From contig CM060964.1 in assembly GCA_030765045.1 (NCBI GenBank), forward strand, positions 153,039,705 through 153,103,704: a DNA stretch of 64,000 nt, read 5' to 3'. Shown piece after piece: positions 32,564 to 41,851 of the stretch (position 1 is the first letter of the stretch; each line of letters begins with the position of its first letter). The stretch comes from Tenodera sinensis. Its lineage: Eukaryota > Arthropoda > Insecta > Mantodea > Mantidae. The translations under genes were made by a program, and so were the position numbers. The notes beneath the pieces are model-generated. The model did not search any database, was not told where the DNA came from, and saw nothing but the letters and a program-made list of their open reading frames with translations.

Positions 32564-32714
32564 ATCAGCAGTCTACTTTGTGGATGACTGTGTAGGACCT
32601 GAGGTGGAACAAATCTGTGGTGATCCCAAAGAGAAAGGAAGTGTATTCTGTCTGGAAAATCTTCGCTTTCATATAGAAGAAGAAGGAAAAGGAGTTGATG
32701 CAAATGGTCAGAAG
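32564..32714 (+). CDS. Pgk: phosphoglycerate kinase, one internal exon
   Basis: This exon encodes part of the N-terminal (3-phosphoglycerate-binding) domain of phosphoglycerate kinase, the cytosolic glycolytic enzyme that makes ATP from 1,3-bisphosphoglycerate. The exon reads YFVDDCVGPEVEQICGDPKE, then GSVFCLENLRFHIEEEGKG, VDANGQK. It matches the family's DCVGPEVE and LLENLRFH-EEEGKG signature in an uninterrupted frame. A pyrimidine-rich tract and CAG precede it (32551-32563) and AAG|GTATGA follows, so both splice sites are present. It is 151 bp. From memory, the equivalent human PGK1 exon is about 145 bp and ends after the same lysine codon. VFCLENL replaces the more usual VILLENL. It is the only host exon recognised; flanking exons must lie outside the window or were missed. 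Confidence 0.92.
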
Positions 32715-32860
32715 GTATGACTATTAGTATTCTGCATAGGGTTGTGAGTGGAATTGACATTTCTTTAACACTTTAAGTCCCAGACATTTTTCTAGTTGAA
32801 GAGCCAAAAAGCACAAGGTAGAATGTTTTTACACTATAGGAATAAAGTCTGTTTAAAGTG

Positions 32861-32923
32861 TTACGATATTCTCAAAGGGTGGTTTTGAAGTCTTACGATA
32901 TTCTCAAAGGGTGGTTTTGAAGT
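32861..32923 (+). repeat. two-copy tandem duplication, 32-bp unit
   Basis: TTACGATATTCTCAAAGGGT continues GGTTTTGAAGTC and repeats without change. It lies in the intron about 150 bp after the Pgk exon. Confidence 0.9.
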
Positions 32924-34171
32924 ATATCTAATAAAAATTGTAAAATACACTTAAGTTCAGTATTAATGTTTTGTTGGAAATTTATAAAATGTATCAAGAG
33001 ATGATTTTAATAAAATCTGCATAAAGAGTTAACGTCACATTTACAGGCACCCCAGCAACTTTTCTAAACTGTTTTAAAGGAGTTTGGTTATTGCTGAATG
33101 GCCAGTCTAGTGCATTAACTGACACTGTGTTTGTCTGTTTACTGGAGGCCTAGAAGATACTCCTCCAAAGCCATGGGTTGAAAAGGGTCCACATGGTTGG
33201 GCATGGCATCACTAATCTAAATCTGCATTATCATCATCTCTGCTGTTCCTGTTATTAAAAATATCTAAAAAACAAAATAACATAAACCTTTATAAATACT
33301 GTAGCTTTTATGTGATGAGAAGTACATCACTACAGTAGAGGTCAGGAACCATGGTGGTAAATGACATAATGTGAATGTAGAGGTAATAGGGGAAGTGCTG
33401 CATTGCAACTGTTTCCCAACTTTCTCAGGAAGTATTTGTACACATACGCCATTTCTCTGGCTTGACTGTGAATATCGCAACTTTTTTTTGTTTCTGCCAT
33501 CGTCGGAACTCTTACGAACTTACTATCAGACAATGGAGTGGACTTACTGTTTGGAATTATTTAATTTCACTGTTAAACTGTAGGCAAGTACTCTCACATG
33601 TGCTCTGAAACAGACTATGCTTGATTGGCTAGAAAACACGTGACTGTGATATCGTTGGATATTTGTCTTCTGCACAACCGTCTTCATCCGTGACGGTGAC
33701 TATAATGTAAAAGTTTACTTTCTGTAATAGTTCCCACAGTTACGAGCATTATCTGGAACATACTCATGGTCTTAAAGTTTGAAAAGCTCTCCATCAAAAT
33801 CCCATCCCAATTCTCCATTACTTCATTCATGAGCATGCCTGGTAGAGTGGTTGCAGGCGTGGTTTGGACACCCCCCCCCCCCCCTAATTTCTTATCTCAA
33901 AGCTTTTGCGATGTACAAATTAAATTATTGGTGTGATTCATAGCTTAATGACAAAATGGTTAGCTACACTGAGTCATATCTTTGGTTTTGTTTGTTTTCT
34001 TTTTTGTGGCAAAAGTATCTACAAAAAAATTTTCTTTGTGTTGTAAATAAGTAAAGTATTCTTTTCCTATGTATAAAATACATATAGTTGATTTCTCCTT
34101 GCGAAGCATTGTTTAGGACATACAGCTGCTGTATTACTGACCCTGATGTTTAGTGAGGATAAGAGAGAGCT
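32924..34171. other. Pgk intron sequence with a C15 run
   Basis: No gene or transposon was recognised. A C run lies at 33871-33885. Confidence 0.5.
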
Positions 34172-34924
34172 GTATAGTGCTGGGAGAACAAAAAACTTAA
34201 GAATCGGCTGTGCAGTGTTTTGCCTGTTTGCATCCTCGGTGCTCATTGCCATCTCTGGTATCATAGAAAGATATGGATGAAACAATACATTTTTGAAACT
34301 ACTTTTAAAGGCTTTACTTAACAACTTTATGAAAGGAGATGCTGAAACTGGCCACTGTTGCTTATTAGGCTCTGAGAAGCCTTTCTCCACTAATGGCACA
34401 CCATGCACCAATTTTTTTGTCATGGAGTGCTTCATGAACAATACTAGACTCTGAGTTATAGGGCCAAGTTTTTCTGAGTCAACAGTTGACACCCATACAT
34501 ACATAAAAAGAATTTTTTTACCTTCTTTTAGAGAACTAATGGACAGGGAACAGGATTTTACTTTTTTTCAATACGACTGTGTAACAGCTTATACAGCTAA
34601 TTTTTCATTGAGAACAATTGAAAGTGTGTTTCAGGACTGAATTATTGGCAGAGATTTGTAACCTCCTCAGTCCTCCAACCTAATCCCCCTGTGATTTCTA
34701 TCTCTGGGGTAACTTAAAACATAAAGTGTACAAAACAAATGCACACACCTTGGAAGAATTAAAACAAAATATCTGCCTGGAAATTGCCAGCATTTCTCAA
34801 CGTGAATTACGGCAAATGATGGATAGTTTTCTAAAGAGCTGCCAGAAATGTATGGACAATGACAGTGGCCAGTTTCAGCATCTTCTTTCATGAAGTTGTT
34901 AAGTAAAGCTTTTAAAAGTAATGT
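34172..34924 (+). mobile_element. long-TIR mariner-like element, copy A
   Basis: A left terminal segment (GGGAGAACAAAAAACTTAAG, then GGCTGTGCAGTGTTTTGCC) is the reverse complement of the right ends of copies B and C. The right half (34540-34890) encodes, with frameshifts, AYTANFSLRTIESVFQD, a PP-SP(N)L-PLDF-L-G block near 34680, THLEELKQNI-like text and ASISQRELRQMMDSF-like text. This is the C-terminal third of a mariner-superfamily DDE transposase. The right terminal repeat is cut by repeat R5 at about 34925. Confidence 0.72.
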
Positions 34925-35065
34925 AAGATTTGAAGCTTTTACGGCAAGTGTTATTAATCAAGGCTTTGTGGGTGATCAAACATGTCAGGTTTATGAAGGT
35001 GGAGCTTTCAGCCATTCTATACTCCATGGCCTTCATCAGGGTTTGAATGAAAATACTTTTTTGTG
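34925..35065 (-). repeat. repeat R5, copy 1
   Basis: Reverse complement: ACCCTGATGAAGGCCATGGA, GTATAGAATGGCTGAAAGC, CTTCATAAACCTGACATG. It matches 40425-40536 and 61785-61925. No coding capacity and no clear terminal repeats. Confidence 0.7.
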
Positions 35066-35347
35066 ATGGGGGAAAAGGCATGCCTTAACCCCAGGCAAGC
35101 CTGGGAGTGTATAGATTCCCTGCACTGGATTCAAGCCAGGGCAGCACTACTCACTCGTTAATTGGTGACTGATATAGATGGGTGTGAGAGGTGACTGGAA
35201 TGAGTGTGCTAATATCTAGTGTGATCCACCCTAAGGATTCGTTTTGTTTGAGAGTAGTATGTAGTATGATTTTAATATCTATGATCTATACTAAATGTAT
35301 TATATTAAGGCCTATATACCTAACCTAAGTGTATCCTGAGTATCTAG

Positions 35348-35462
35348 GGGCTCTGATGACCTAGCTATCGATGGGCCCTTAAACTCTACTCACTCACTCA
35401 CTCACTCACTCACTCACTCACTCACTCACTCACTCACTCACTCACTCACTCACTCACTCACT
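35348..35462 (+). mobile_element. minimal LINE insertion: 3' end plus CTCA array, 13-bp target duplications
   Basis: Only about 40 bp of LINE 3' terminus (GATGACCTAGCTATCGATGG, GCCCTTAAACTC) precedes a 75-bp (ACTC)n run. CCTGAGTATCTAG flanks it exactly at 35335-35347 and 35463-35475. The same terminus and array end the LINE at 51640-54337, so this is a severely 5'-truncated sister copy. Confidence 0.9.
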
Positions 35463-35501
35463 CCTGAGTATCTAGAGCATTTTTTAAATTTGTTGAAACT
35501 C

Positions 35502-37155
35502 TTTTTTATTTTTTATCTTTTTTTTTTTCTTTTTTTTTTTTGTGTGCTTATTCTATACATTATGACTAATACATTTATAATTGTAATCTATTAGGTCTAT
35601 CTAATCTATTGTATGTAATATGAAATGTGTATATTAAGTTACCAGCCAGAGGCTTCGTCATTACTCGTGTACCTGTTCATAGCATGGTCGTATTAGCGCA
35701 CACATGGCGGGCTATCTGCCTGAGTGCAGGAGCGAGCCTGTGCCACTAGCGGGGAAGCCTTCGTCTCCTGGTTTCCGCCTTGGCTAAGAAGTGAAAGGAC
35801 TTGTGAGGGCTGGTGAATTTAACTGTATAGTGTAGTGTGTGTTTGCATCCCTTCATCCTATGACCAGCAATCTTAGTGAATTAAATTACTGAGAAATTCG
35901 TGGATGTTTAAGCCCGGCTCGCCTATGCTGATAATACGGTCGAACAGTGACCGAGGACAGAGATGTTTGTCACGTGGAGTATCATACTCCCCTAGCATTC
36001 TTATGTTGTCGTGATTCTTATTCTTTTTGGTGTAAAGATTGAATACCAGGTGTTTGATAAATTGCTCGACTATGAGCATTTTTAGCTCCTCGCGTAACTG
36101 GAACGAAGGAGCTTCTGGCAGTAATTACACAATAATTCGCAGTATTCTATTTTGCATCATTTGGAGGTGTTTTATGTGTGTTTTTGCCAGATATCCCCAT
36201 ACAGGTGTGGTATAAGTTAACGTGGGATAGATTAATGTCTTGCAGAGTGTAAGACCCATTCTTAGCTTAAGGCTGCTGTTTAGGTTAATAAGTCTGTTGA
36301 GCTGGCCATTGGCTTTTACTTTAACCGCATTTATGTGCTCTTTCCAAGTAAGATATTCACCCATCTTAACACTGAGGTATGTGACAGATGTCTCCCACCA
36401 GATTGGCTCCAGTCTGAGGGTGAGGGGTGGGAAGGCTTGCCTCCTTTGTCTATGTAGTTTACGTCTGGTAAAAATGATAGCTTGGCATTTTCTAGCATTC
36501 AGTTTTACCTGCCATTTGGTGAACCAAGGTTCCAGTGCATTAAGAGCATTCTGAAGCCTTAGGTGTGTAATGCGTGGCTGTGTAGATTATGTGGCTAAGG
36601 CTGTGTCATCAGCGTGTATGTGTTTATCTACTCTGACTATAATCATATGTTAAAGGCATATGGAGGCGGGCCGTACTGCAGACTCCAGCAAATCCTAAGC
36701 TTGTCCCTAGTGCTGCCGAATGTGCTACACGCATGTCACATGCCTGAACTGCTCTTATGTACAGAACCTCTGCCGGTACACGCACTATGCTTGGCAACAG
36801 CACTCCGCTTAAGCATTGGCCAGTGTTCACATGCCTTCAACTTTTGCGAGCAGTATAATGATGGAAGAACATTGATATATATATATTGAATAACGTGGGC
36901 CCGAGTAGACTACCTTGGGGTATTCCTGCTCTTATTAGGTGAAGTGGGGATTCTGTGTTTTCAATTGAAATTCTAAAGCTCCTTCTGCTGAGGTAATCTT
37001 TTATTAATTTTACCATTGAATCTTGTGCCCCTATGTGGATGAGCTTGTGGAGTAGGCCTGTATGTCACACTTTATCGAAGGTGCATTCTATATCCAATAG
37101 GACCACACCTGTAGATTGATTAGTAGTAAAAAGACTATTCAACTCTCTATATATA
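35502..37155 (-). pseudogene. Jockey-like LINE, 5'-truncated, with poly(A) tail
   Basis: This is the reverse transcriptase of a non-LTR element. Reading leftward: ELNSLFTTNQSTGVVLLDIE with CTFDKVWHTGLLHKLIHIGA, then RAGIPQGSLLGPTLFNIYI (36990-36890), a roughly 250-bp insertion (about 36625-36880), HADDTALAT (catalytic ADD, about 36605), FTKWQVKLNARKCQAIIFTR and GEYLTWKEHINAVK. Then come LIYPTLTYTTPVWGYLAKTH and a C-terminus ending at 35873. A 3' untranslated region runs to an A-rich tail (T-rich on plus at 35502-35541). Frameshifts near 36390 and 36560 and a changed Asp (DIECTFDKV for D-EKAFD-V) mark decay. The 5' end joins the Penelope-like element near 37155. Confidence 0.85.
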
Positions 37156-38236
37156 CTATAGCTTGGTGGGTGGGGCTTGCGCTGCCCTGGCCAATGAGCA
37201 GGTAACGACCTGTGATTGGGCTGACTGGTTAGTGGTATGTTTGCCATCAACTGCAGTGTTTTCTAATGGGCTGTACTCTGTCCGGTGTCACTGGAGTTGC
37301 TGTTGCAGGTGTTTTTAATGGCTATTGCACAAGCAGGGCTTAGTTGAAGTCCACAGTCTCTAATGTAGTTGTGTGGATGTAGTTTAATTTGAATGGCTTC
37401 CTTAGGAGCCTGTCCCAGTATTTTCCAGTGTATTCTAGAACTTTGATGTCTTTGAAGTTTATTTTATGCTTGGCCACTGCCGATTCTTGTGGTTGTAAGA
37501 GGCCTAATATTGCGTTGGCATTGCTTACACCTTTCTTCAATTGTGTGTCCTGTTTGGCCTACATATACCTCCACATTTGTAAGGAATCCTGTACACTCCT
37601 GGAACCTTGAGCAGAAGTGGGCCATTAACCAGCCTTAGATATTGTTGGATCTTCTTAGGAGCCGTGAAGAAGGTCCTGATGTTGAATCTTGTTAGAGATG
37701 GAACCATAGAAAGGTATGAAAGCTTTGTTCAGCCAACTATCCATCCTTTGAGCAAGGTGTCAGTAGGGTTCTTCCTATTATGCTCTACCTTCCTGTGCAC
37801 CTCCTTGATGACATGATCGCTGTATCCATTCTTCAGAAAAGTATCTCACAGGTGTTGAAGCTCTTGCTCAATGTGGTCCTCATCGCAGTGTCAAATGCTC
37901 TGTGAAACAAAGTGGAGATGATGTCTTCTTTCGAGTAGGACGGTGGTTTGGGGCATCCAAATAGCGATTAGTGTGCGTGGGCTTCCTATATACTTTGTGT
38001 TCTAAGCTGCCATCTGACTTCTTGTAGACAAGAACATCCAGGAAGGGAAGGAACTATTGTTCTCAGTTTCCATGGTAAATCTGATGTTTGCATGCAGATT
38101 GTTGAGATGGTTCAGGAAGGCAGAAAGTTTTTCTTCTCCATGTGGCCAGATAACAAATATCAACATATCTGAAGAATGCTTTTGGTTTGTTTGAGGCAGT
38201 ACCTAGGGCCACATGGAGAAGAAAAACTTTCTGCCT
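37156..38236 (-). pseudogene. Penelope-like element: RT end and GIY-YIG endonuclease
   Basis: Penelope elements combine a telomerase-related RT with a GIY-YIG nuclease. Reading leftward: FVIWPHGEEKLSAFLNHLNN, LHANIRFTMETENN, SIWMPQTTVLLERRHHLH-type text, FLKNGYSDHVIKEVHRKV, KKIQQYLRLVNGPLL and VPGVYRIPYKCGGIC (nuclease start). Then TIEE-like text, LLQPQESAVAKHKINFKDIK, YWDRLLRKPFKLNYIHTT and a Pro-rich tail (TSQPNHRSLPAHWPGQRKPH). Several frameshifts interrupt it. Most of the RT palm is missing, because the right edge turns back on itself in a perfect 30-bp inverted repeat (38118-38147 and 38207-38236). Confidence 0.83.
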
Positions 38237-38277
38237 TTGTTGTGTCTGTAGCGTCCATGAAGCTGCGTTGGTTATGC

Positions 38278-38345
38278 TGGTGTGTGTGCGTGTGTGCGTG
38301 CGTAAGTGTGGTGTGTGTATGTATATAAATGTATATGTATATAAA
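38278..38345. repeat. TG/TA microsatellite
   Basis: TGTGTGCG and TATATG repeats at the outer edge of the Penelope-like piece. Confidence 0.85.
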
Positions 38346-38454
38346 AACAGACACTTAAACAACTAAATAATCAATAATACCTGAAACTGTTCTCGGTGAC
38401 CTAAGAGTGGTTACTGTATGGGTCTTTTGTCAACCAAAACGACTATAAAAATGT

Positions 38455-40334
38455 TGTTGTTTTCTAGTGCCTTGCATCTGGCAATGAAGCCATTAGCATT
38501 CATGCTTTCCAATACTTTTGAACTGTAGTTCCTTCTGATCTTAATGCTTCACAGGTCTTCAAGTGGTCTTCGTTCATTTCTGCTCGATCGTTACACAGGA
38601 CACATATTGGTGAGGCTGAGATACCTATTCTGTAGAGATGACTTGCTAAGCAGTTGTGATTTGTCAATAGTCGGAAGGCTGCAACCGCTGTTTTCCTTGG
38701 TCTCTGGGGGATTATATCTGGGTTGGAAAGTAGTGTAATCCATTTTTTATCTTTGGCATTTGTTTCTATTTCTTGTAGGTATGAGTGAGAAAATTTTTTA
38801 ATGATCAAGCGTTTTATTGAGGAATAGGAGAAATTGAATGTAGACTTTTGTTTTATTGTTGTGCCTTTCTTTGCAAGTGAGTCTGCAGCTTCGTTCCCCA
38901 TGACTCCACAGTGTGCTGGAATCCATTGGAGATGAACAGTCTTATTAACTTTTTGGAGTTGTGTTAACATTTTGTAGCATTCTCTAATTTTTGTTGACTT
39001 CTTTGTAGTATTTGAACATATTCCCTGAATTGCAGCTTTAGAATCTGAAAGAATTACTGCCTTGTTAAATTTATTTAAGGGAAGATTTAATAATTGTCGG
39101 AGAGCAATGTGTATAGCCTCTATTTCTCCATCATAATTTGTTGTGTCTCTGCCAACAGATTGATAAAAGGAAAAATGTGAACGTGTAACTCCAGCTCCAG
39201 TAAGGTTTTCCTTGGAGGATCCATCAGTATATATGTGCAGCCATTCTTCTGTGGGATACCTAGTATTGATTGTTTCCAGAGCTAGAAGTTTTTGTATTTC
39301 TTTTGGTGCGTCTGATTTACTTATTTCCTCTATTAATTCCAAACTGAAGGTAGGTTGTAATAATTCCAATGGATTTTCTCTTATAAGTAGATTTTCTCTG
39401 GTGTTAGGAATGTTCAATTTGGATTTAATCTGTGTTACCTTTTCTAGGAAACTCCTATGAGGTTTAAGGATTGAAGGGGGGAAGTTCTCTTCTGTCCATT
39501 TAGAGTTTGGCAGTCGTAACATTTTCTCGTGTTGGAGCAATGCTTGTTCTTCTATTTTTGTTGTTATTGATGGGGTCCGTGTTAAGACAAGCATGGCATC
39601 AATAGGTGTGGATTTAACTGCTCCAGTGATTAGGCGAAGAGCCTGATTTTGTATTTGTTCAAGTTTATTGATGTTAGCATTTGCTGCTGTTATTAAAGCT
39701 TCAGAACAGTACAAGAGGTTTGGTTTAACATACATTTTGTATGTTGTGTTAAGGACTCTCCTTGAGCAGCCCCATTTAGCACCAGCTAACCTTTTCAAGA
39801 TTTGTAGTTTCTTTTCAACCTTTTCTGAGATGTTTGTTATATGTTTTTTCCAAGTTAGCTTTCTGTCGAAAGTGATGCCATTGATAGTCATGAGGTTTTT
39901 GGAGCTCCATTCATGTACTTTGTTTAGGGCTGTTTCTATTCTGTCTTTAATTAATTCAAGTTTTTTTGGAGAGCCTGAAGTCCAAATGACTACATCGTCA
40001 GCAAATAAAGCAATTTTGGTTTCTAAAGTTTTTATTATTGATGGAAGGTCATTTATATATATGTTAAAGAGTGTTGTGCTCAGAACAGCACCTTGTGGAA
40101 GTCCTCGGTGTGTTTGTTTATATTTGGAAATGTATGTATTATATTTTGTGGCACAAAATCTTTGTGAAATAAACTGAGTTATCCATTTAAGCATGTTACT
40201 TTTCACACCTATTGATTGCAACTTCTCAATTAATTTGTTTCTCCAGACTGAGTGATATGCTGATTTAAAATCAATGAATACTGCTAAGGTATCCTCCTTT
40301 CTATTGAAAGCTTCCATGATGTCTTGTCTTAGTA
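38455..40334 (-). mobile_element. young 5'-truncated I-like LINE insertion
   Basis: The perfect 13-bp repeat ACTATAAAAATGT flanks the insert (38442-38454 and 40335-40347). The 3' end is AACAACAACA at 38455-38463. It contains one long open frame (next entry). The identical flanks and open frame suggest recent insertion. Confidence 0.92.
38500..40317 (-). CDS. LINE ORF2 fragment: reverse transcriptase, RNase H, zinc finger (605 codons)
   Basis: The RT blocks FIDFKSAYHSVW (Asp16), GLPQGAVLSTTLFNIYIND and FADDVVIW (Asp107-108) come first. RNase H follows: IYTDGSS (Asp365), YDGEIEAI (Glu398), ILSDSKAAI (Asp425) and WIPAHCG..NEAADSLAKK (His469, Asp479). The C-terminal finger is PICVLCNDRAEMNEDHLKTC. 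All catalytic positions are present. The first ATG is internal: homology continues upstream to the truncation point, so endonuclease and the RT start are missing. Between residues about 146 and 147 (NLMTIN/GITFD) some 30-35 residues usual in this family, around the KYLG motif, are absent in frame. The protein is unlikely to be active. Expression would depend on a host promoter. Confidence 0.88.
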   Translation of the reverse strand: MEAFNRKEDTLAVFIDFKSAYHSVWRNKLIEKLQSIGVKSNMLKWITQFISQRFCATKYNTYISKYKQTHRGLPQGAVLSTTLFNIYINDLPSIIKTLETKIALFADDVVIWTSGSPKKLELIKDRIETALNKVHEWSSKNLMTINGITFDRKLTWKKHITNISEKVEKKLQILKRLAGAKWGCSRRVLNTTYKMYVKPNLLYCSEALITAANANINKLEQIQNQALRLITGAVKSTPIDAMLVLTRTPSITTKIEEQALLQHEKMLRLPNSKWTEENFPPSILKPHRSFLEKVTQIKSKLNIPNTRENLLIRENPLELLQPTFSLELIEEISKSDAPKEIQKLLALETINTRYPTEEWLHIYTDGSSKENLTGAGVTRSHFSFYQSVGRDTTNYDGEIEAIHIALRQLLNLPLNKFNKAVILSDSKAAIQGICSNTTKKSTKIRECYKMLTQLQKVNKTVHLQWIPAHCGVMGNEAADSLAKKGTTIKQKSTFNFSYSSIKRLIIKKFSHSYLQEIETNAKDKKWITLLSNPDIIPQRPRKTAVAAFRLLTNHNCLASHLYRIGISASPICVLCNDRAEMNEDHLKTCEALRSEGTTVQKYWKA

Positions 40335-40374
40335 ACTATAAAAATGTAAATATAGCTAATTATAAGGAAATGTT

Positions 40375-40536
40375 AATTGTAGCCTATAAGCTGGGTGTAG
40401 TGTACTGGCACCAGGCCAAATATTTGAATAAAGAAAACAAACTTTTCATTCAGATCCTGATGAACGCCATGGAGTATAGAATGGTTGAAAGCTAGACTTT
40501 CATAAACCTGACATAGCTGATCACATGCGAAGCCTT
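40375..40536 (+). repeat. repeat R5, copy 2
   Basis: Contains ATCCTGATGAACGCCATGGA, GTATAGAATGGTTGAAAGC, ATAAACCTGACATAG and GATCACATGCGAAGCC. It joins a mariner terminal repeat directly on its right, mirroring the R5/mariner junction at 34925. Confidence 0.7.
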
Positions 40537-40660
40537 TAAAAGTAGTTTTAAAAATGTTGTATGGTTTCATCCGTGCCTTTTTGTGATAACGACAGATGGA
40601 AATGAGTGCCAAGGATTTGCACAGGCAGTAACAGTGCAGTAAGTTTTTTGTTCTCCCATT
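40530..40660 (+). mobile_element. terminal repeat of the long-TIR mariner, copy C (solo end)
   Basis: CCTTTAAAAGTAGTTTTAAA through GTATGGTTTCATCC to GTAAGTTTTTTGTTCTCCC matches the right end of copies B and D and the inverted left end of copy A. No transposase sequence accompanies it. Confidence 0.75.
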
Positions 40661-40974
40661 AGTATATCCATCTTTAGCAAGAATAGGACTTTTTCTTTTT
40701 ATTCGGTAAATCTGATTTCTTGTAACCTTTAAATAAATATAGTTTATGCTTGTTGATTAGAGCTTTGCTATATATCTCCCTCCCCCCGAAGAATAAAAGA
40801 AAATCAGACAGTGTTAAGAATGGCTTTTGAGCTATGTTAGCAACTCTTTTGTAAGTGGAGTACATGTTCTCACTTGGTGTTTGCTTTAGTTAAGGTGAAC
40901 TTGATTTCTTTTATGCATGTTTGATTAATCTGTTGTAACGCTTGGTTTTAAAAGTGTTAGACTTGAGTATAAGA
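40661..40974. other. no recognisable feature
   Basis: AT-rich spacer. Confidence 0.5.
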
Positions 40975-41851
40975 ATGTCTCTACTTTGGTACTTCATGAG
41001 AAAATTGGCTGCTGAGGATGCAGCAAAGGACAATGCCAGTACAAACAAGCTAATTATGTTTGAAGGAAATCTGCATAAAGGGCCAAGCAAATCAGTAAAA
41101 TCAGGTAATCAAAGTGTGTGAAAACCCTCAGTACAAGACTTAGTTCTGAAATTAGAGACGTTCCATCCATTTCAGTGTTTGTGCCAAGTGATATTATTTA
41201 GTGTGTTCCGAGCCAGCCTGATGTTCTACCAGAAAGTTTTCTCAAGAACCACCTAAAAAGTAAAGATATAACATTGTATTCCAGCTAAGTTGGAATGGTA
41301 AATTTTGTTGGTTGCACATACATAGAGCTAAATGCACCAGATGTACTTTGGAATTACTGTTTCAAATTTAGAGGGGAAAAAAACAGTCCAGAAAAATTAC
41401 TGTTAAAGGAAATGAAAGACTCCCTTTCCAAAACTGGTTTTACAATTTGGAAAAATGCCACTGAAAAGTTCAGGAAACCTGAATTAATCCATCACATAAC
41501 ATGACTGTATTATGGTATAAATAAAAAACCTCACGTATGGAAAATGCTGAATAGGTCTCTTGAAAATGAGAAAACTAGGCTAAAATATATTGAGAAAATG
41601 GTTGTTAACTCTGTGGGTTATCTAAGTAAACAAGGACTTGCATTTAGAGGCCATGATACTCGGACAATTTCATGGAACTGTTAAAACTTTGAGCTGAAGA
41701 TGTTCCTGAACTTTCATTCTGTTTTACAAAAAGTACAGGAGAACTATGGAAGTGAGAAAATTCAAAATGAAATTTTTGGCATTATGGCCAGTAAAATAAT
41801 TTAAAAGATATGTAATGATATTGAAAGCCTATTCTTTCCAAGTTCTCCGTA

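Noticed and set aside
35384..35463. Telomere-like or satellite repeat
   Set aside because: The tetramer array is bounded by a target duplication and preceded by a LINE terminus, so it is a retrotransposon tail.
39668..40177. 169-codon plus frame
   Set aside because: It is the opposite strand of the 605-codon LINE frame and carries no motif.
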